From: an uncultured Collinsella sp. | GTDB lineage: Bacteria > Actinomycetota > Coriobacteriia > Coriobacteriales > Coriobacteriaceae | NCBI GenBank assembly: GCA_958423535.1 | Contig: CATZRJ010000004.1 | Span: 1 to 60,509, forward strand | Direction: 5' to 3' | Length of the DNA: 60,509 bases | In this document: piece by piece, positions 7,259-15,400 of the stretch | How the letters are laid out: every line of letters starts with the position of its first letter | Numbering within the stretch: the stretch's first letter is position 1 | Notes under the pieces: generated by a model | The model's database searches: none | Told to the model about the DNA's origin: nothing | What the model saw: the letters and a program-made list of their open reading frames with translations, nothing else | Program-made: the position numbers and the translations under genes

Positions 7259-8901
7259 TGGCTCGGTTTGATAGGGGCTCGGTGTCGGGCGTGGCATGCG
7301 GCTCGGATATGCCGGCGATTGAGGTACGGAGTCTGAGCTTTGCCTACCCTGGGGCCGATGCCGCGGTGCTCGAGGGGCTCGATTGGGTCGTTCCCCAAGG
7401 AGCGTTTGCGCTGTTTGTTGGCGGTACCGGGTCGGGCAAGTCGACGCTGCTGTCGCTGCTCAAGCCCGAGATCGCGCCGACGGGCGAGTGTGCTGGCGAG
7501 CTGCGCGTGCTGGGCGAGAACGTTGCCGACATGGATGTTCGCACGTCCGCGGAGCGCGTGGGCTACGTGTTTCAGGATCCCGAGAACCAGATCGTGTGCG
7601 AAACCGTGTGGCACGAGATGGCGTTTGGCCTGGAAAACCTGGGTATGTCGCGCGATGAGATGCGCCGGCGTGTTGCCGAGACTAGCTATTTCTTTGGGTT
7701 GGAGGATTGGCTCCACCGCGATACCGATACGCTTTCGGGTGGTCGCAAGCAGCTGTTGTCGCTGGCGGCCGTCCTGGCGCTGCGTCCGTGCGTGCTACTG
7801 CTCGACGAACCCACGTCCCAGCTGGATCCCGTTGCCGAGAAAAATTTTCTGCACGCGCTGTTTCGCGTGAATCGCGAGTTGGGCTGCACGGTTGTTGTGG
7901 CAACGCACCAGCCGCGCCCGATGCTCGAATACGCGACGTGCGCGTATCGGATTGAGGGCGGTCGCGTAGACGAGGTCGCTGACATCGCCTCCTTGGGGCA
8001 CCGTGAAGAGCTGTTTTCTGGCGAGGTGCCAGGGTGGGGTGCCTCGCGGCGTGCAAAAAACGGAGTTTTCAGCAGCGTCAGTGGCCAGCTGGGCTTTTTG
8101 GACCCGCACAGGGGCGCTTCGGGTGCGGAAAAAGGATTGAAATCGGACAAATTGGCCGAATTTGAGGCGCAACTCCTGCCGCGGGGCGACTCGGGGGCGC
8201 CATCGCGCACCAGTGGATGCCGAATACTCCCAAAAATGCACGCTGGGTTGGCCACCACCCTGTCGGAAGGCTGGTTTCGCTACGACCGTGTGTCCGGTTG
8301 GGTGCTGCGCGGACTCGATGCGGCGTTCTCGGCTGGCGCGGTGCATGCGGTTGTGGGCGGTAACGGCTGCGGCAAGTCGACAATGCTTTCGGTGCTGGCC
8401 AAGACCGCCAAGCTGCAGCGTGGTCGTATGGTGCGTGGGGCTGCCTCGGCGGCACTGCTGCCTCAGAATCCCAAGGCGTTGCTGGTTGCCGAGACGGTGC
8501 GTGACGAGCTGATGGAATGGGCCTCGACCTGCGGATATGACGAGGCCGCGGCCCAGGAGCGCGCGGCGCAGCTGGGATTGGACGGCCTGGATGGGCGCCA
8601 CCCGTACGATCTTTCGGGCGGGCAGCGTCAACTGCTTGCGTTGGCAAAGCTGCTGCTGATTGGTCCCGAGCTGCTATTGCTCGATGAGCCGACCAAGGGT
8701 TTGGACCTGGCCAGCCGCCGCATCATCGCTCACGCCCTGCGTGACCATGCGAAGGCTGGCGGTACCGTCATCATGGCCACGCACGATCTGGATTTTGCCG
8801 AGCAGGTTGCCGATGACATTGCCATGATGTTTGACGGTGAGATTGCCTGCATGGAGCCCCCGGCCGACTTCTTTGCCGACAACGTGTTTTATAGGGCGTG
8901 A
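7258..8901 (+). CDS. ECF transporter ATPase, two ABC domains in one chain (EcfA-EcfA')
   Basis: 547-residue cytoplasmic ATPase that carries both ABC halves of an ECF transporter. The first domain has Walker A GGTGSGKS (55-62), Q-loop FQDPENQ, signature LSGGRKQ (about 159) and Walker B VLLLDEP. The second has Walker A GGNGCGKS (367-374), signature LSGGQRQ (about 452) and Walker B LLLLDEP. Between them is a linker of roughly 100 residues (about 235-335) of low similarity to either half. Most ECF systems encode EcfA1 and EcfA2 separately, so this is a natural fusion, as also seen in other actinobacterial CbiO-like proteins. The ATG overlaps the ecfT stop (TGATG). Confidence 0.9.
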   Translation: MARFDRGSVSGVACGSDMPAIEVRSLSFAYPGADAAVLEGLDWVVPQGAFALFVGGTGSGKSTLLSLLKPEIAPTGECAGELRVLGENVADMDVRTSAERVGYVFQDPENQIVCETVWHEMAFGLENLGMSRDEMRRRVAETSYFFGLEDWLHRDTDTLSGGRKQLLSLAAVLALRPCVLLLDEPTSQLDPVAEKNFLHALFRVNRELGCTVVVATHQPRPMLEYATCAYRIEGGRVDEVADIASLGHREELFSGEVPGWGASRRAKNGVFSSVSGQLGFLDPHRGASGAEKGLKSDKLAEFEAQLLPRGDSGAPSRTSGCRILPKMHAGLATTLSEGWFRYDRVSGWVLRGLDAAFSAGAVHAVVGGNGCGKSTMLSVLAKTAKLQRGRMVRGAASAALLPQNPKALLVAETVRDELMEWASTCGYDEAAAQERAAQLGLDGLDGRHPYDLSGGQRQLLALAKLLLIGPELLLLDEPTKGLDLASRRIIAHALRDHAKAGGTVIMATHDLDFAEQVADDIAMMFDGEIACMEPPADFFADNVFYRA

Positions 8902-8905
8902 TGGG

Positions 8906-9619
8906 ATGACGGATTATCGCGCCGCGCGCCTACTCGCAAAACTGGAGATCCCGCTGCTGCTGGCGGTGCCAGCCGTGATGGCTGCGGCGTTGCTGGCGGG
9001 CGTTGAGCAGGCGGCGCTTGCCATGCTTGTCGTGGTGGCACTGGTGCTTGCGCTGTTCTTTACGGGCTACGAGGCGTCGCGACCGGGCCTGCGCCAGATT
9101 ATGCCAACGCTGGTTCTGGCGGCGTTGGCCGCGGCAGGGCGCATCTTGTTTGGTCCCATTCCCGACTTTAAACCCGTGAGCGCCATCGCCATTATCGCCG
9201 GGGCGACACTCGGTCGTCGTAACGGCTTTATGGTTGGCGTGCTGGCGGCGGTGACCAGCAATTTCTTTTTTGGACAGGGCATGTGGACGCCATGGCAGAT
9301 GTATGCCTGGGGTCTGGTTGGCTATGTTGGCGGCTCGCTGGCGCGTGCGGGCGCGTTCGACCGTGCGGATGGAACCGTGCGCATGCCGGCGCTGATGGCG
9401 TACGGCTTTGCATCGGGCCTGCTCTACGGCGTGGTGATTAACGCCTACGACATCATCGGTTTTGTGCAGCCGCTCACGTGGGCGGGCGCCGTGGCACGTC
9501 TTGCCACGGCAGTGCCGTTCGATATTACGCACGGCCTCGCGACCTGCGTGTTCTTGGCCGCCCTCTACAAGCCATGGTGCCGCCGCATCAACCGTGTTGT
9601 CGTGAAATACGGACTGTAG
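8906..9619 (+). CDS. ECF transporter substrate-binding (S) component
   Basis: 237-residue integral membrane protein with about six hydrophobic segments. Conserved-looking sections are GPIPDFKPVSAIAIIAG and NFFFGQGMWTPWQMYAWG. From memory these resemble the S-component group that includes the cobalamin transporter CbrT; that assignment is tentative and the vitamin is not shown by the sequence. The start ATG at 8906 lies 5 bases past the ATPase stop. The three genes form a complete dedicated (group I) ECF transporter, T-A-S in order. No vitamin riboswitch was recognised upstream of the operon. Confidence 0.8.
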   Translation: MTDYRAARLLAKLEIPLLLAVPAVMAAALLAGVEQAALAMLVVVALVLALFFTGYEASRPGLRQIMPTLVLAALAAAGRILFGPIPDFKPVSAIAIIAGATLGRRNGFMVGVLAAVTSNFFFGQGMWTPWQMYAWGLVGYVGGSLARAGAFDRADGTVRMPALMAYGFASGLLYGVVINAYDIIGFVQPLTWAGAVARLATAVPFDITHGLATCVFLAALYKPWCRRINRVVVKYGL

Positions 9620-9663
9620 GGCAGGTTGTGCTGGAGCAAGAACCAATACTGCTGCGGTGCCAT

Positions 9664-9821
9664 TTCAAAACTATGCCGGTTTACGGGGCCAGATTGGCAT
9701 AGGCCGACCATACCGTCATTTTTCGAAAATAGGCGAGCCGTCTACCTGCGGTTTTATTTTTCCCAAGCTGCGTATGGTTGGGGGCTCGCGATTCAGCCCC
9801 GTAAACCGGCATAGTTTTGAA
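9664..9821 (-). repeat. Palindromic element A (type 1 arms, AAAACTATGCCGG)
   Basis: 158-base long-hairpin unit with perfect 25-base terminal arms (9664-9688 and 9797-9821). On the minus strand the interior holds CCCCCAACCAT and AAAACCGCAGGTAG, two motifs shared with the other four elements of this kind in the window. It sits between the convergent ends of the ECF operon and xth. The flank TTTTGAAATGGCACC beyond its arm on the minus strand also recurs beside the elements at 33519 and 41621. Confidence 0.85.
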
Positions 9822-9869
9822 GCGGGCCGACTCATATGACGGTCGCCGCGGGCCCTAGGAGCCAAAATG

Positions 9870-9894
9870 ATCCGTTTCCTCCGTCCCTAAGGGG
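9870..9894 (-). repeat. Conserved linker motif between palindromic elements
   Basis: Read on the minus strand, GGAGGAAACGGATCATTTTG followed by GCTC. The same motif, with one extra A, lies at the equivalent place (41561-41586) between the two elements of the second cluster, and a diverged version follows the single element near 33715. The spacing between the two hairpins is about 90 bases in both clusters. Confidence 0.7.
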
Positions 9895-9911
9895 TCGTTG
9901 GGGGGGGTGCT

Positions 9912-10072
9912 CGCCACGAAACCGGGCCATCTACTACGTTTGACCCGATACCTCCAACCATACCCGCGTTTTATTAAAAACCGCAGGCTTTCTACCTGCG
10001 GTTTTCTTTTTGCGCTGCTCGTTGTGGTTGAGGGTGGTGGCTTAAACGTAGTAGATGGGCGCGTTTCGTGGC
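9912..10072 (-). repeat. Palindromic element B (type 2 arms, CGCCACGAAA...)
   Basis: 161-base unit with 30-base terminal arms (9912-9941 and 10043-10072) that match except for a few central bases. The interior includes a second perfect hairpin built from AAACCGCAGG and CCTGCGGTTT around 9979-10010. Read on the minus strand it is collinear with the element at 41366-41527, including GGTATGGTTGGAGGTATCG near one arm. The 9620-10146 gap holds only elements A and B and their linker. Confidence 0.85.
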
Positions 10073-10146
10073 GGGCGGATCATGCGGGTGCCCCCACGAG
10101 ACCCAAAAATGGTCCGCCTTCCTTCGTCCCCGGGGAATCGTTGGGG

Positions 10147-10965
10147 CTAGAGCTCCAGCGTGAGAGTGACAGGGCAGTGGTCGCTGCCAAAGATGTCGCC
10201 GCGGATGCCGGTGTCGCGCACGTTGCCGGCGATTGAATTGCTTACCAGGAAGTAGTCGATGCGCCAGCCGGCGTTGTTCTTGCGTGCATTAAAACGGTAG
10301 CTCCACCAGCTGTAGACGCCCTCGACGTCGGGGTTTGCCGCGCGCCAGGTATCGGTGAAGCCGGCGTTGAGCAGCTCGGTAAACTTGCCGCGTTCCTCGT
10401 CCGAAAAGCCTGCGTTGCCGCGGTTGGATTTGGGGTTCTTGAGGTCGATCTCCTCGTGCGCCACGTTAAAGTCACCGCAGGTTACGACGGGTTTGCCGGT
10501 CTCGCGCTCGAGTGCGCTCAGAAAGCCGCGATAGGCGTCGTCCCAGGCCATGCGCACGTCGATGCGGGCGAGCTCGTTTTGCGCGTTGGGCGTGTAGACA
10601 TCCACAAACCAAAACTTGTCAAACTCGAGTGCGCAGACGCGGCCCTCGGTCGCGGCTTGGGCGACGAGCTCGGCTGCATCGCCCTTGCCGGCGTAAGGCA
10701 GCAGCGCGTCGGCGTGCAACACGCGCAGCGGTTCCTGGCGGCTAAAGACCGCGGTGCCCGAATAGCCCTTGCGCTCGGCGTAGCTCCAGGTTTGGTGGTA
10801 GCCGGGCATGTCGATATCGACTTGGCCTTCCTGCAGCTTGGTTTCCTGCAGCGCCAGGATGTCGACGTCGAGTTCCTGCGCGATTTGGATAAAGCTCGGG
10901 TCTTTTTTGAGCACGGCGCGCAGGCCGTTAACGTTCCAAGAGGCAAACGTGTAAGTCTGAGGCAT
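10147..10965 (-). CDS. xth: Exodeoxyribonuclease III
   Basis: 272-residue DNA-repair nuclease of the ExoIII/APE1 family, cutting at abasic sites and trimming 3' ends. Motifs in order: FASWNVNGLRA (Asn11), ALQETKLQEGQ with catalytic metal-binding Glu41, a central GDFNVAHEEIDL with the Asp-Asn pair, and the C-terminal GSDHCPVTLTL with the catalytic His. The length fits the family. The ATG at 10965 has GAAAGGACACC upstream (AGGA about six bases away). It is a single gene, convergent with the ECF operon across the palindromic cluster and divergent from the sirtuin gene. Confidence 0.95.
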   Translation of the reverse strand: MPQTYTFASWNVNGLRAVLKKDPSFIQIAQELDVDILALQETKLQEGQVDIDMPGYHQTWSYAERKGYSGTAVFSRQEPLRVLHADALLPYAGKGDAAELVAQAATEGRVCALEFDKFWFVDVYTPNAQNELARIDVRMAWDDAYRGFLSALERETGKPVVTCGDFNVAHEEIDLKNPKSNRGNAGFSDEERGKFTELLNAGFTDTWRAANPDVEGVYSWWSYRFNARKNNAGWRIDYFLVSNSIAGNVRDTGIRGDIFGSDHCPVTLTLEL

Positions 10966-11078
10966 GGTGTCCTTTCGACGGGGTTGGCAGGCTTAAGATT
11001 AGCGCAACACGAGCGGGGCGGAGTCCGCGAGCGACGGCGCAAACGCCACCGCCCCGGTGGCAAGGACGGAGGACACAC

Positions 11079-11831
11079 ATGACGCAGGCAATATCGGATC
11101 CCAGATGGGCCTCCGCTGCGCTGGCGGAGCTGTTCAATACCCACAAGCGCGTGGTCTTCTTTGGCGGCGCGGGTGTTTCCACGGCGAGTGGCATCCCCGA
11201 TTTCCGCAGCGTGGACGGCCTGTATCACCAGCAGTTTGCCTATCCGCCCGAGACTATGCTCTCGCATAGCTTTTACGAGGCGCATCCGGCCGAGTTCTTC
11301 GACTTCTACCGCACCAAGATGATCGCGCTTGGCGCCAAGCCCAACCGCTGCCACACCAAGCTGGCCGAGCTGGAGCGCGTCGGCAAGCTAAGTGCCGTGG
11401 TGACGCAAAACATCGACGGCCTGCATCAGATGGCCGGCTCGCGGCGCGTGTTTGAGCTGCATGGTTCGGTCCATCGCAATATCTGCCAGTCGTGCGGCGC
11501 GGTCTATAGCGCCGAGTGGATTTGCTCGCGCGAGCACGAGGACGCCGCGGGCGTGCCCGTGTGTCCTGCGTGCGGCGGGCGCATTAAGCCCGATGTGGTG
11601 CTCTACGAGGAGCCGCTCGACGAGCGCGTGCTGACCGGTGCCGTTGCCGCCATCGCCGCGGCCGATGCCCTTATTGTGGGCGGGACCTCGCTCGTGGTGT
11701 ATCCGGCGGCGGGCCTTACGCGCTACTTTACCGGCGATACGCTGGCCATTTGCAATCTTGCTCCCACCGATCAGGACGCAAATGCCGACCTGCTGATTTC
11801 TTGCGACATCGCGGCCGCGTTTGCGTTCTAG
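11079..11831 (+). CDS. cobB: NAD-dependent protein deacylase (sirtuin)
   Basis: Removes acetyl or other acyl groups from lysines, consuming NAD+. 250 residues. The Rossmann NAD site GGAGVSTASGIPDFRS is at 29-44, the TQNIDGLH motif and the catalytic His in ELHGSVHRN follow, and a structural zinc site is formed by CQSC and CPAC pairs. The late GGTSLVVYPAAG motif is also present. AAGGACGGAGGACACAC precedes the ATG. It stands alone ahead of a promoter for the folate gene, so operon context adds nothing to its substrate. The gene symbol follows the usual bacterial name; npdA is used in some genomes. Confidence 0.93.
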   Translation: MTQAISDPRWASAALAELFNTHKRVVFFGGAGVSTASGIPDFRSVDGLYHQQFAYPPETMLSHSFYEAHPAEFFDFYRTKMIALGAKPNRCHTKLAELERVGKLSAVVTQNIDGLHQMAGSRRVFELHGSVHRNICQSCGAVYSAEWICSREHEDAAGVPVCPACGGRIKPDVVLYEEPLDERVLTGAVAAIAAADALIVGGTSLVVYPAAGLTRYFTGDTLAICNLAPTDQDANADLLISCDIAAAFAF

Positions 11832-11845
11832 CCCGCGTGCGCGGA

Positions 11846-11851
11846 TACAAT
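11846..11851 (+). promoter_or_regulatory. -10 box ahead of the folP-folK fusion
   Basis: TACAAT 15 bases past the sirtuin stop, with a purine start site expected near 11858 and a leader of about 70 bases. No clear -35 box is seen in the GC-rich stretch before it. Confidence 0.4.
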
Positions 11852-11926
11852 AGAAAGACTGAGTGCAAAGCGACCCCGCCGCCAGCTCCCCAAGCTCGGC
11901 GGCGTGGGCATTTTAGGAGGATGTTC

Positions 11927-13654
11927 ATGGCGAACGACAGCAAGACATGGCGGTGCGGAAAGTACGAGCTCAGCTTTGACCGTCCGCGCATCATGGGCGT
12001 CCTCAACGTGACGCCCGATTCGTTTAGCGACGGCGGTGAGCACTTCGACCCGGACGCCGCTATCGAGTACGGCCTGGCGATGCTCGACGCCGGCGCCGAC
12101 ATCATCGACGTGGGCGGCGAGTCCACGCGTCCCGGCTTTACCCCGGTCAATCCCGACGAGGAAGCTCGTCGCGTGCTGCCCGTGGTACGAGCGCTGGCCA
12201 AGGAAGGTGCCATCGTCTCGATCGACACGCGTCATGTGGCGGTTGCCAAGGCTGCCGTGCGCTGCGGCGCCTCGATCGTCAACGACGTGACGGGCTTCAC
12301 CGACCCCAAGATGGTCGAGTTTGTCGCGACGAGCACCTGCGGCGTTATCGTGATGCACGCCGGCGAGGTCGCGGCACCCACGCGCACGCATGCAACGGTG
12401 CAGCTCGATACCTCTGCTGCGGCGTTTGTTGCCGAAAAGGCACGCGAGGCGGCCGCGGAGGCTGCGCGCGAGGCCGAGAAGCCTGCCCGCCGTCGCCGTG
12501 GCAAGTTGCTAGGCGAGCCTAAGCCCGAGGCAAAGCTCCCGGGCGGCGTGGTGCAGCCCTCGCTGCCGTTCGGCGATCCGGAGCCTGCGCCCGAGTCCAC
12601 GGACGAGCAGAAGCAGGAGGCACCGGCCGCCGAGCAGGCCGCCCCTGTCGCCGAGGCCGGCGCTACCCCTGAGCCCGCGCCGGAGCCCAGCGATCACCTG
12701 GCCGCCATGATGCGCCGCAGCGCCCGCCGCGAGGAGGCCTACGTGCCCACCTCGCAGCTCCGCCGCTTTACCCTGCCCGATTCGGCGCCCATCATGCGCC
12801 GCGTCATGGGCTTTCTGTCCGATCAGGCCCGCGCGCTCATCCACGCCGGTGTGTCGCGCGACCGCATCTGCATCGATCCGGGCCCGGGCTTTGGCAAGAC
12901 GGCCAACGAGGACATCGTCATCCAGCGCGAGACCGCCAAGATGGCGTCGCTGGGCTATCCGCTCATGTGCGCCGTGTCGCGCAAACGCTTTGTGGGTGCT
13001 GTCTCGGGCGTGACCGAGGCCGCCGCGCGCGATGCCGCCACGTTTGGCGTGTGCCTGGGCGCCATCCAGGCCGGCGCCAACATCGTGCGCGTGCACGACG
13101 TCGCGGGCTTTGCGCAGTTCCTGAATGGTTACTGGGCTGTTGCTAAGCCGCAGCCGCGCCGTGCGTTTGTGGCTGTGGGCTCCAATCTGGGGCATCGTTG
13201 CGATAACATCCGCGCCGCACGCGACATGATCGCCGAGATTCCGCTCACCTGCGTCTCCAACTGCTCGCGCATCTACGAGAGCGAGCCGGCCTACGAGACG
13301 CGCCAGGACGCGTTTGCCAACGCCGTCATCGAGATCAAGACCGAGCTGGCGCCGCTGGTGCTGCTCGACGAGCTTATGAAGATTGAGACCGAGCTGGGGC
13401 GCGACCGCTCCAAAAAGGCCAAGGCAAACGGCCCGCGCACTATCGACTTGGACCTGCTGTGGATGGACGGCGAGACCCATGGCGGCAAGAAGCTGCGCCT
13501 GCCGCATCCGCTCATTGGCGAGCGCGACTTTGTGCTGGTGCCGCTCGAGGACCTGATGCACGATCCAGCGCGGTTCTTCCGCTACAACGGCGTCGAGGTT
13601 AAGGAGCCCGAGGATCGCGTGGGCCATATCGTGGGCGAATTGGGGCGTATGTAG
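11927..13654 (+). CDS. folP-folK: Fused dihydropteroate synthase - HPPK (FolP-FolK) with a central insertion
   Basis: Two consecutive folate steps in one 575-residue chain. The DHPS half has IMGVLNVTPDSFSDGG (22-37), DVGGESTRPG (61-70), SIDTRHVAV, IVNDVTG and, after a long gap, IDPGPGFGKT (about 317-325) and SRKRF (351-355). Residues about 150-285 are an Ala/Glu/Pro-rich insertion between the HAG segment and the pterin-site motif. The HPPK half (about 412-575) has FVAVGSNLGHR, YESEPAYE, GPRTIDLDLLW and LPHPLIGERDFVLVPL. Start chosen at 11927, six bases after AGGAGG; ATG 11921 abuts that site. The usual bifunctional order in other organisms is HPPK before DHPS. Neither folE nor folB is in the window. 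Confidence 0.92.
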   Translation: MANDSKTWRCGKYELSFDRPRIMGVLNVTPDSFSDGGEHFDPDAAIEYGLAMLDAGADIIDVGGESTRPGFTPVNPDEEARRVLPVVRALAKEGAIVSIDTRHVAVAKAAVRCGASIVNDVTGFTDPKMVEFVATSTCGVIVMHAGEVAAPTRTHATVQLDTSAAAFVAEKAREAAAEAAREAEKPARRRRGKLLGEPKPEAKLPGGVVQPSLPFGDPEPAPESTDEQKQEAPAAEQAAPVAEAGATPEPAPEPSDHLAAMMRRSARREEAYVPTSQLRRFTLPDSAPIMRRVMGFLSDQARALIHAGVSRDRICIDPGPGFGKTANEDIVIQRETAKMASLGYPLMCAVSRKRFVGAVSGVTEAAARDAATFGVCLGAIQAGANIVRVHDVAGFAQFLNGYWAVAKPQPRRAFVAVGSNLGHRCDNIRAARDMIAEIPLTCVSNCSRIYESEPAYETRQDAFANAVIEIKTELAPLVLLDELMKIETELGRDRSKKAKANGPRTIDLDLLWMDGETHGGKKLRLPHPLIGERDFVLVPLEDLMHDPARFFRYNGVEVKEPEDRVGHIVGELGRM

Positions 13655-14356
13655 ATGATCGAGATGAATGCTGTTGCCGCCGGTACCGAGCTCGAGGCGG
13701 CGCGTGACGCGGGCCGCGAGGGCATGTCCGCGGGCTGGTGCGCTTGGAGCGCGGGCGAGGAGTCGTTGACGTTTTCGCTGGTCGTGCGCCCGGATGTGAA
13801 TATGCATGCATTCCACGGCCTGCCGTTTGTTGCGGCGATGGGCATGATGGACGCGCTTGTGGGCACGGCGTCGGCGCCGGGGCTGGGCCTTGCCGGCAAG
13901 GTGGGCATTGAGTGGCCGAGCAATATCGTGTGCGGCGCGCCCGCGTTTGAGACGTCGTTCGCGCGCGTCGCCGTCAACGGCGGTGCTGGTGCCGCGGGCA
14001 TGTTCGGTGCCGTGACGGTGGATGTTGAGCGTTTGGCGCTGAGCGAGCTCGGTGTAGATGTGGCTGACGAAGCGCTGGTCGAGGAGTTGGCCGCCGCCGT
14101 GCTGGCCCGCGTGGACTCCTGGGCGGCTGTTGCCAACACGCCTCAGGGCGCCGCAGGGCCGCTGGCTCCCGTGCTGGGCGAGTACTTCGACATGGTGCCG
14201 CTGCTCGGTCGCCAAGTTGCGGCGGTGTCGCCCAACGGCTTGCCGCTTGCGGTCGGTGCGTTTGCGGGCCTGGACATCTGGGGTCGCGCGACCATCAAGA
14301 CCGATGCCGGCGAGCAGGAGTTTCCGCCCGAGGCCGTACGGATTCGCGGACTGTAA
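13655..14356 (+). CDS. Degenerate biotin-protein-ligase-like (BPL/LPL fold) protein
   Basis: 233 residues starting directly after the FolP-FolK stop. The stretch RDAGREGMSAGWCAWSAG then LTFSLVVRP lines up with the GRGRRGRxW...SLLLRP region of BirA. GIEWPSNIV matches the KWPND region, and the C-terminal part (about 187-233, GRQVAAVSPNG...AGLDIWGRATI) resembles the BirA SH3-like C-domain. The Gly-Arg-Gly-Arg-Arg biotinyl-adenylate loop is not preserved, the Asp of WPND is Ser-Asn, and the usual N-terminal part of the catalytic domain is missing. I infer a divergent or inactive member of the family. It is followed by a terminator, so it closes the folate transcription unit. Confidence 0.65.
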   Translation: MIEMNAVAAGTELEAARDAGREGMSAGWCAWSAGEESLTFSLVVRPDVNMHAFHGLPFVAAMGMMDALVGTASAPGLGLAGKVGIEWPSNIVCGAPAFETSFARVAVNGGAGAAGMFGAVTVDVERLALSELGVDVADEALVEELAAAVLARVDSWAAVANTPQGAAGPLAPVLGEYFDMVPLLGRQVAAVSPNGLPLAVGAFAGLDIWGRATIKTDAGEQEFPPEAVRIRGL

Positions 14357-14392
14357 CGCGAGGCGCCCGCGCCCAAAGATAACGATGACAAC

Positions 14393-14425
14393 AAGGCCCT
14401 CCTCGGCTGTGCCGGGGAGGGCCTT
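14393..14425. terminator. Terminator after the folate / BPL-like unit
   Basis: AAGGCCCTCC pairs with GGGAGGGCCTT around a TCGGCTGTGCCG loop. It lies 37 bases past the stop of the BPL-like gene and faces coaX from the other side. Confidence 0.75.
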
Positions 14426-14449
14426 CGCGTGACTGCAGAGCGGCATCTT

Positions 14450-14498
14450 GGTCCTATTCCTCAAAACTGAAAAATTTTCGTTTTTGAGGAATAGGACC
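14450..14498. repeat. 49-base palindrome between convergent genes
   Basis: GGTCCTATTCCTCAAAA (14450-14466) pairs exactly with 14482-14498, and the centre GAAAAATTTTC is itself palindromic, so nearly the whole element can fold. It is AT-rich compared with its surroundings. It lies between the folate-unit terminator and the coaX 3' end. This looks like a REP-type element or a second bidirectional terminator. Confidence 0.65.
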
Positions 14499-14544
14499 GA
14501 TGCGTTGCCTAGTTCGCCGCTCGCGCTCGACTTTAGCCCCCGTC

Positions 14545-15318
14545 CTACCCCAGCTCCTGCATGCGGCGGTAGATTTCGCAGATGCCCTTAATGGTGAGCT
14601 GTCCGTCGACTACGTCGAAGGCGTCGGTCGAATCGGCGACGATGCCGGCGAGACCGCCCGTGGCGATAACCGTGGCGTCCTCGCGGCCCAGCTCGCGCTT
14701 CATGCGCGCGACCAGACCCTCGGCCATGGCGGCGGCGCCCACCACGGCGCCTACCTTGATGCACTCCTCGGTGTCGCGGCCGATAGCGTGCTCGGGCGCC
14801 TCGAGCGGCACGCTGGCGAGTTTGGCGGCACGGGCGGCAAGCGCATCCATGGAGATGCGGATGCCCGGCGCGATCGCTCCGCCAATGTAATAACCGTCCT
14901 CATCGATGACATCGATATTGGTCGCGGTGCCAAAGTCCACCACGATCGCCGGCGCACCGTAGAAAGTCTCGGCCGCAACGGCGTTGGCGACGCGGTCGGC
15001 GCCTACGGCCTGGGGGCGTGCCGCGCGCAGCTTGGTCACCGCGGCCGTCTGCGGCCCGATGACGATGGCGTCCGCGGCAATGCGGTCGGCCACGGCGTGC
15101 CACTCGCGCGAGAGCTGCGGCACCACGCCGGCAAAGGCGATCGCGTCGACCGCGTCGAGCGAAAGGCCGTACATCTTAAAGAAACCCATCAGGCGCACAT
15201 GGATCTCGTCGGCGGTATAGGAGCGGTCGGTGGGCATGCGCCACGACTGCACCAGCTCGTCTCCGTCAAACAGGCCCATGGCCGTCTGCGTGTTTCCCAT
15301 ATCGATAGCGAGCAGCAT
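14545..15318 (-). CDS. coaX: Type III pantothenate kinase
   Basis: First step of coenzyme A synthesis, cytoplasmic. 257 residues. MLLAIDMGNTQTAMGLF carries the phosphate-binding Asp6 and Asn9. VGADRVANAVAA, VVDFGTATNIDVID and GGAIAPGIRISMDALAARAAKL match the actin-like kinase core. The ATG at 15318 is preceded by GGGAG; upstream open reading in the same frame lacks family similarity. A -10 box sits 37-42 bases upstream on the minus strand. A single-gene unit, divergent from the PP2C-like gene. Confidence 0.93.
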   Translation of the reverse strand: MLLAIDMGNTQTAMGLFDGDELVQSWRMPTDRSYTADEIHVRLMGFFKMYGLSLDAVDAIAFAGVVPQLSREWHAVADRIAADAIVIGPQTAAVTKLRAARPQAVGADRVANAVAAETFYGAPAIVVDFGTATNIDVIDEDGYYIGGAIAPGIRISMDALAARAAKLASVPLEAPEHAIGRDTEECIKVGAVVGAAAMAEGLVARMKRELGREDATVIATGGLAGIVADSTDAFDVVDGQLTIKGICEIYRRMQELG

Positions 15319-15354
15319 GTCTACTCCCGGTGTCGGCGTAAAAGGACGCGCACC

Positions 15355-15360
15355 ATTGTA
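15355..15360 (-). promoter_or_regulatory. -10 box of coaX
   Basis: TACAAT on the minus strand, giving an expected start near 15347 and a leader of about 30 bases. The -35 region is GC-rich and not recognisable. Confidence 0.4.
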
Positions 15361-15400
15361 TACGTGCCGTCGGCGCTGCTGCGCCGCGATTCGTCTGCGG

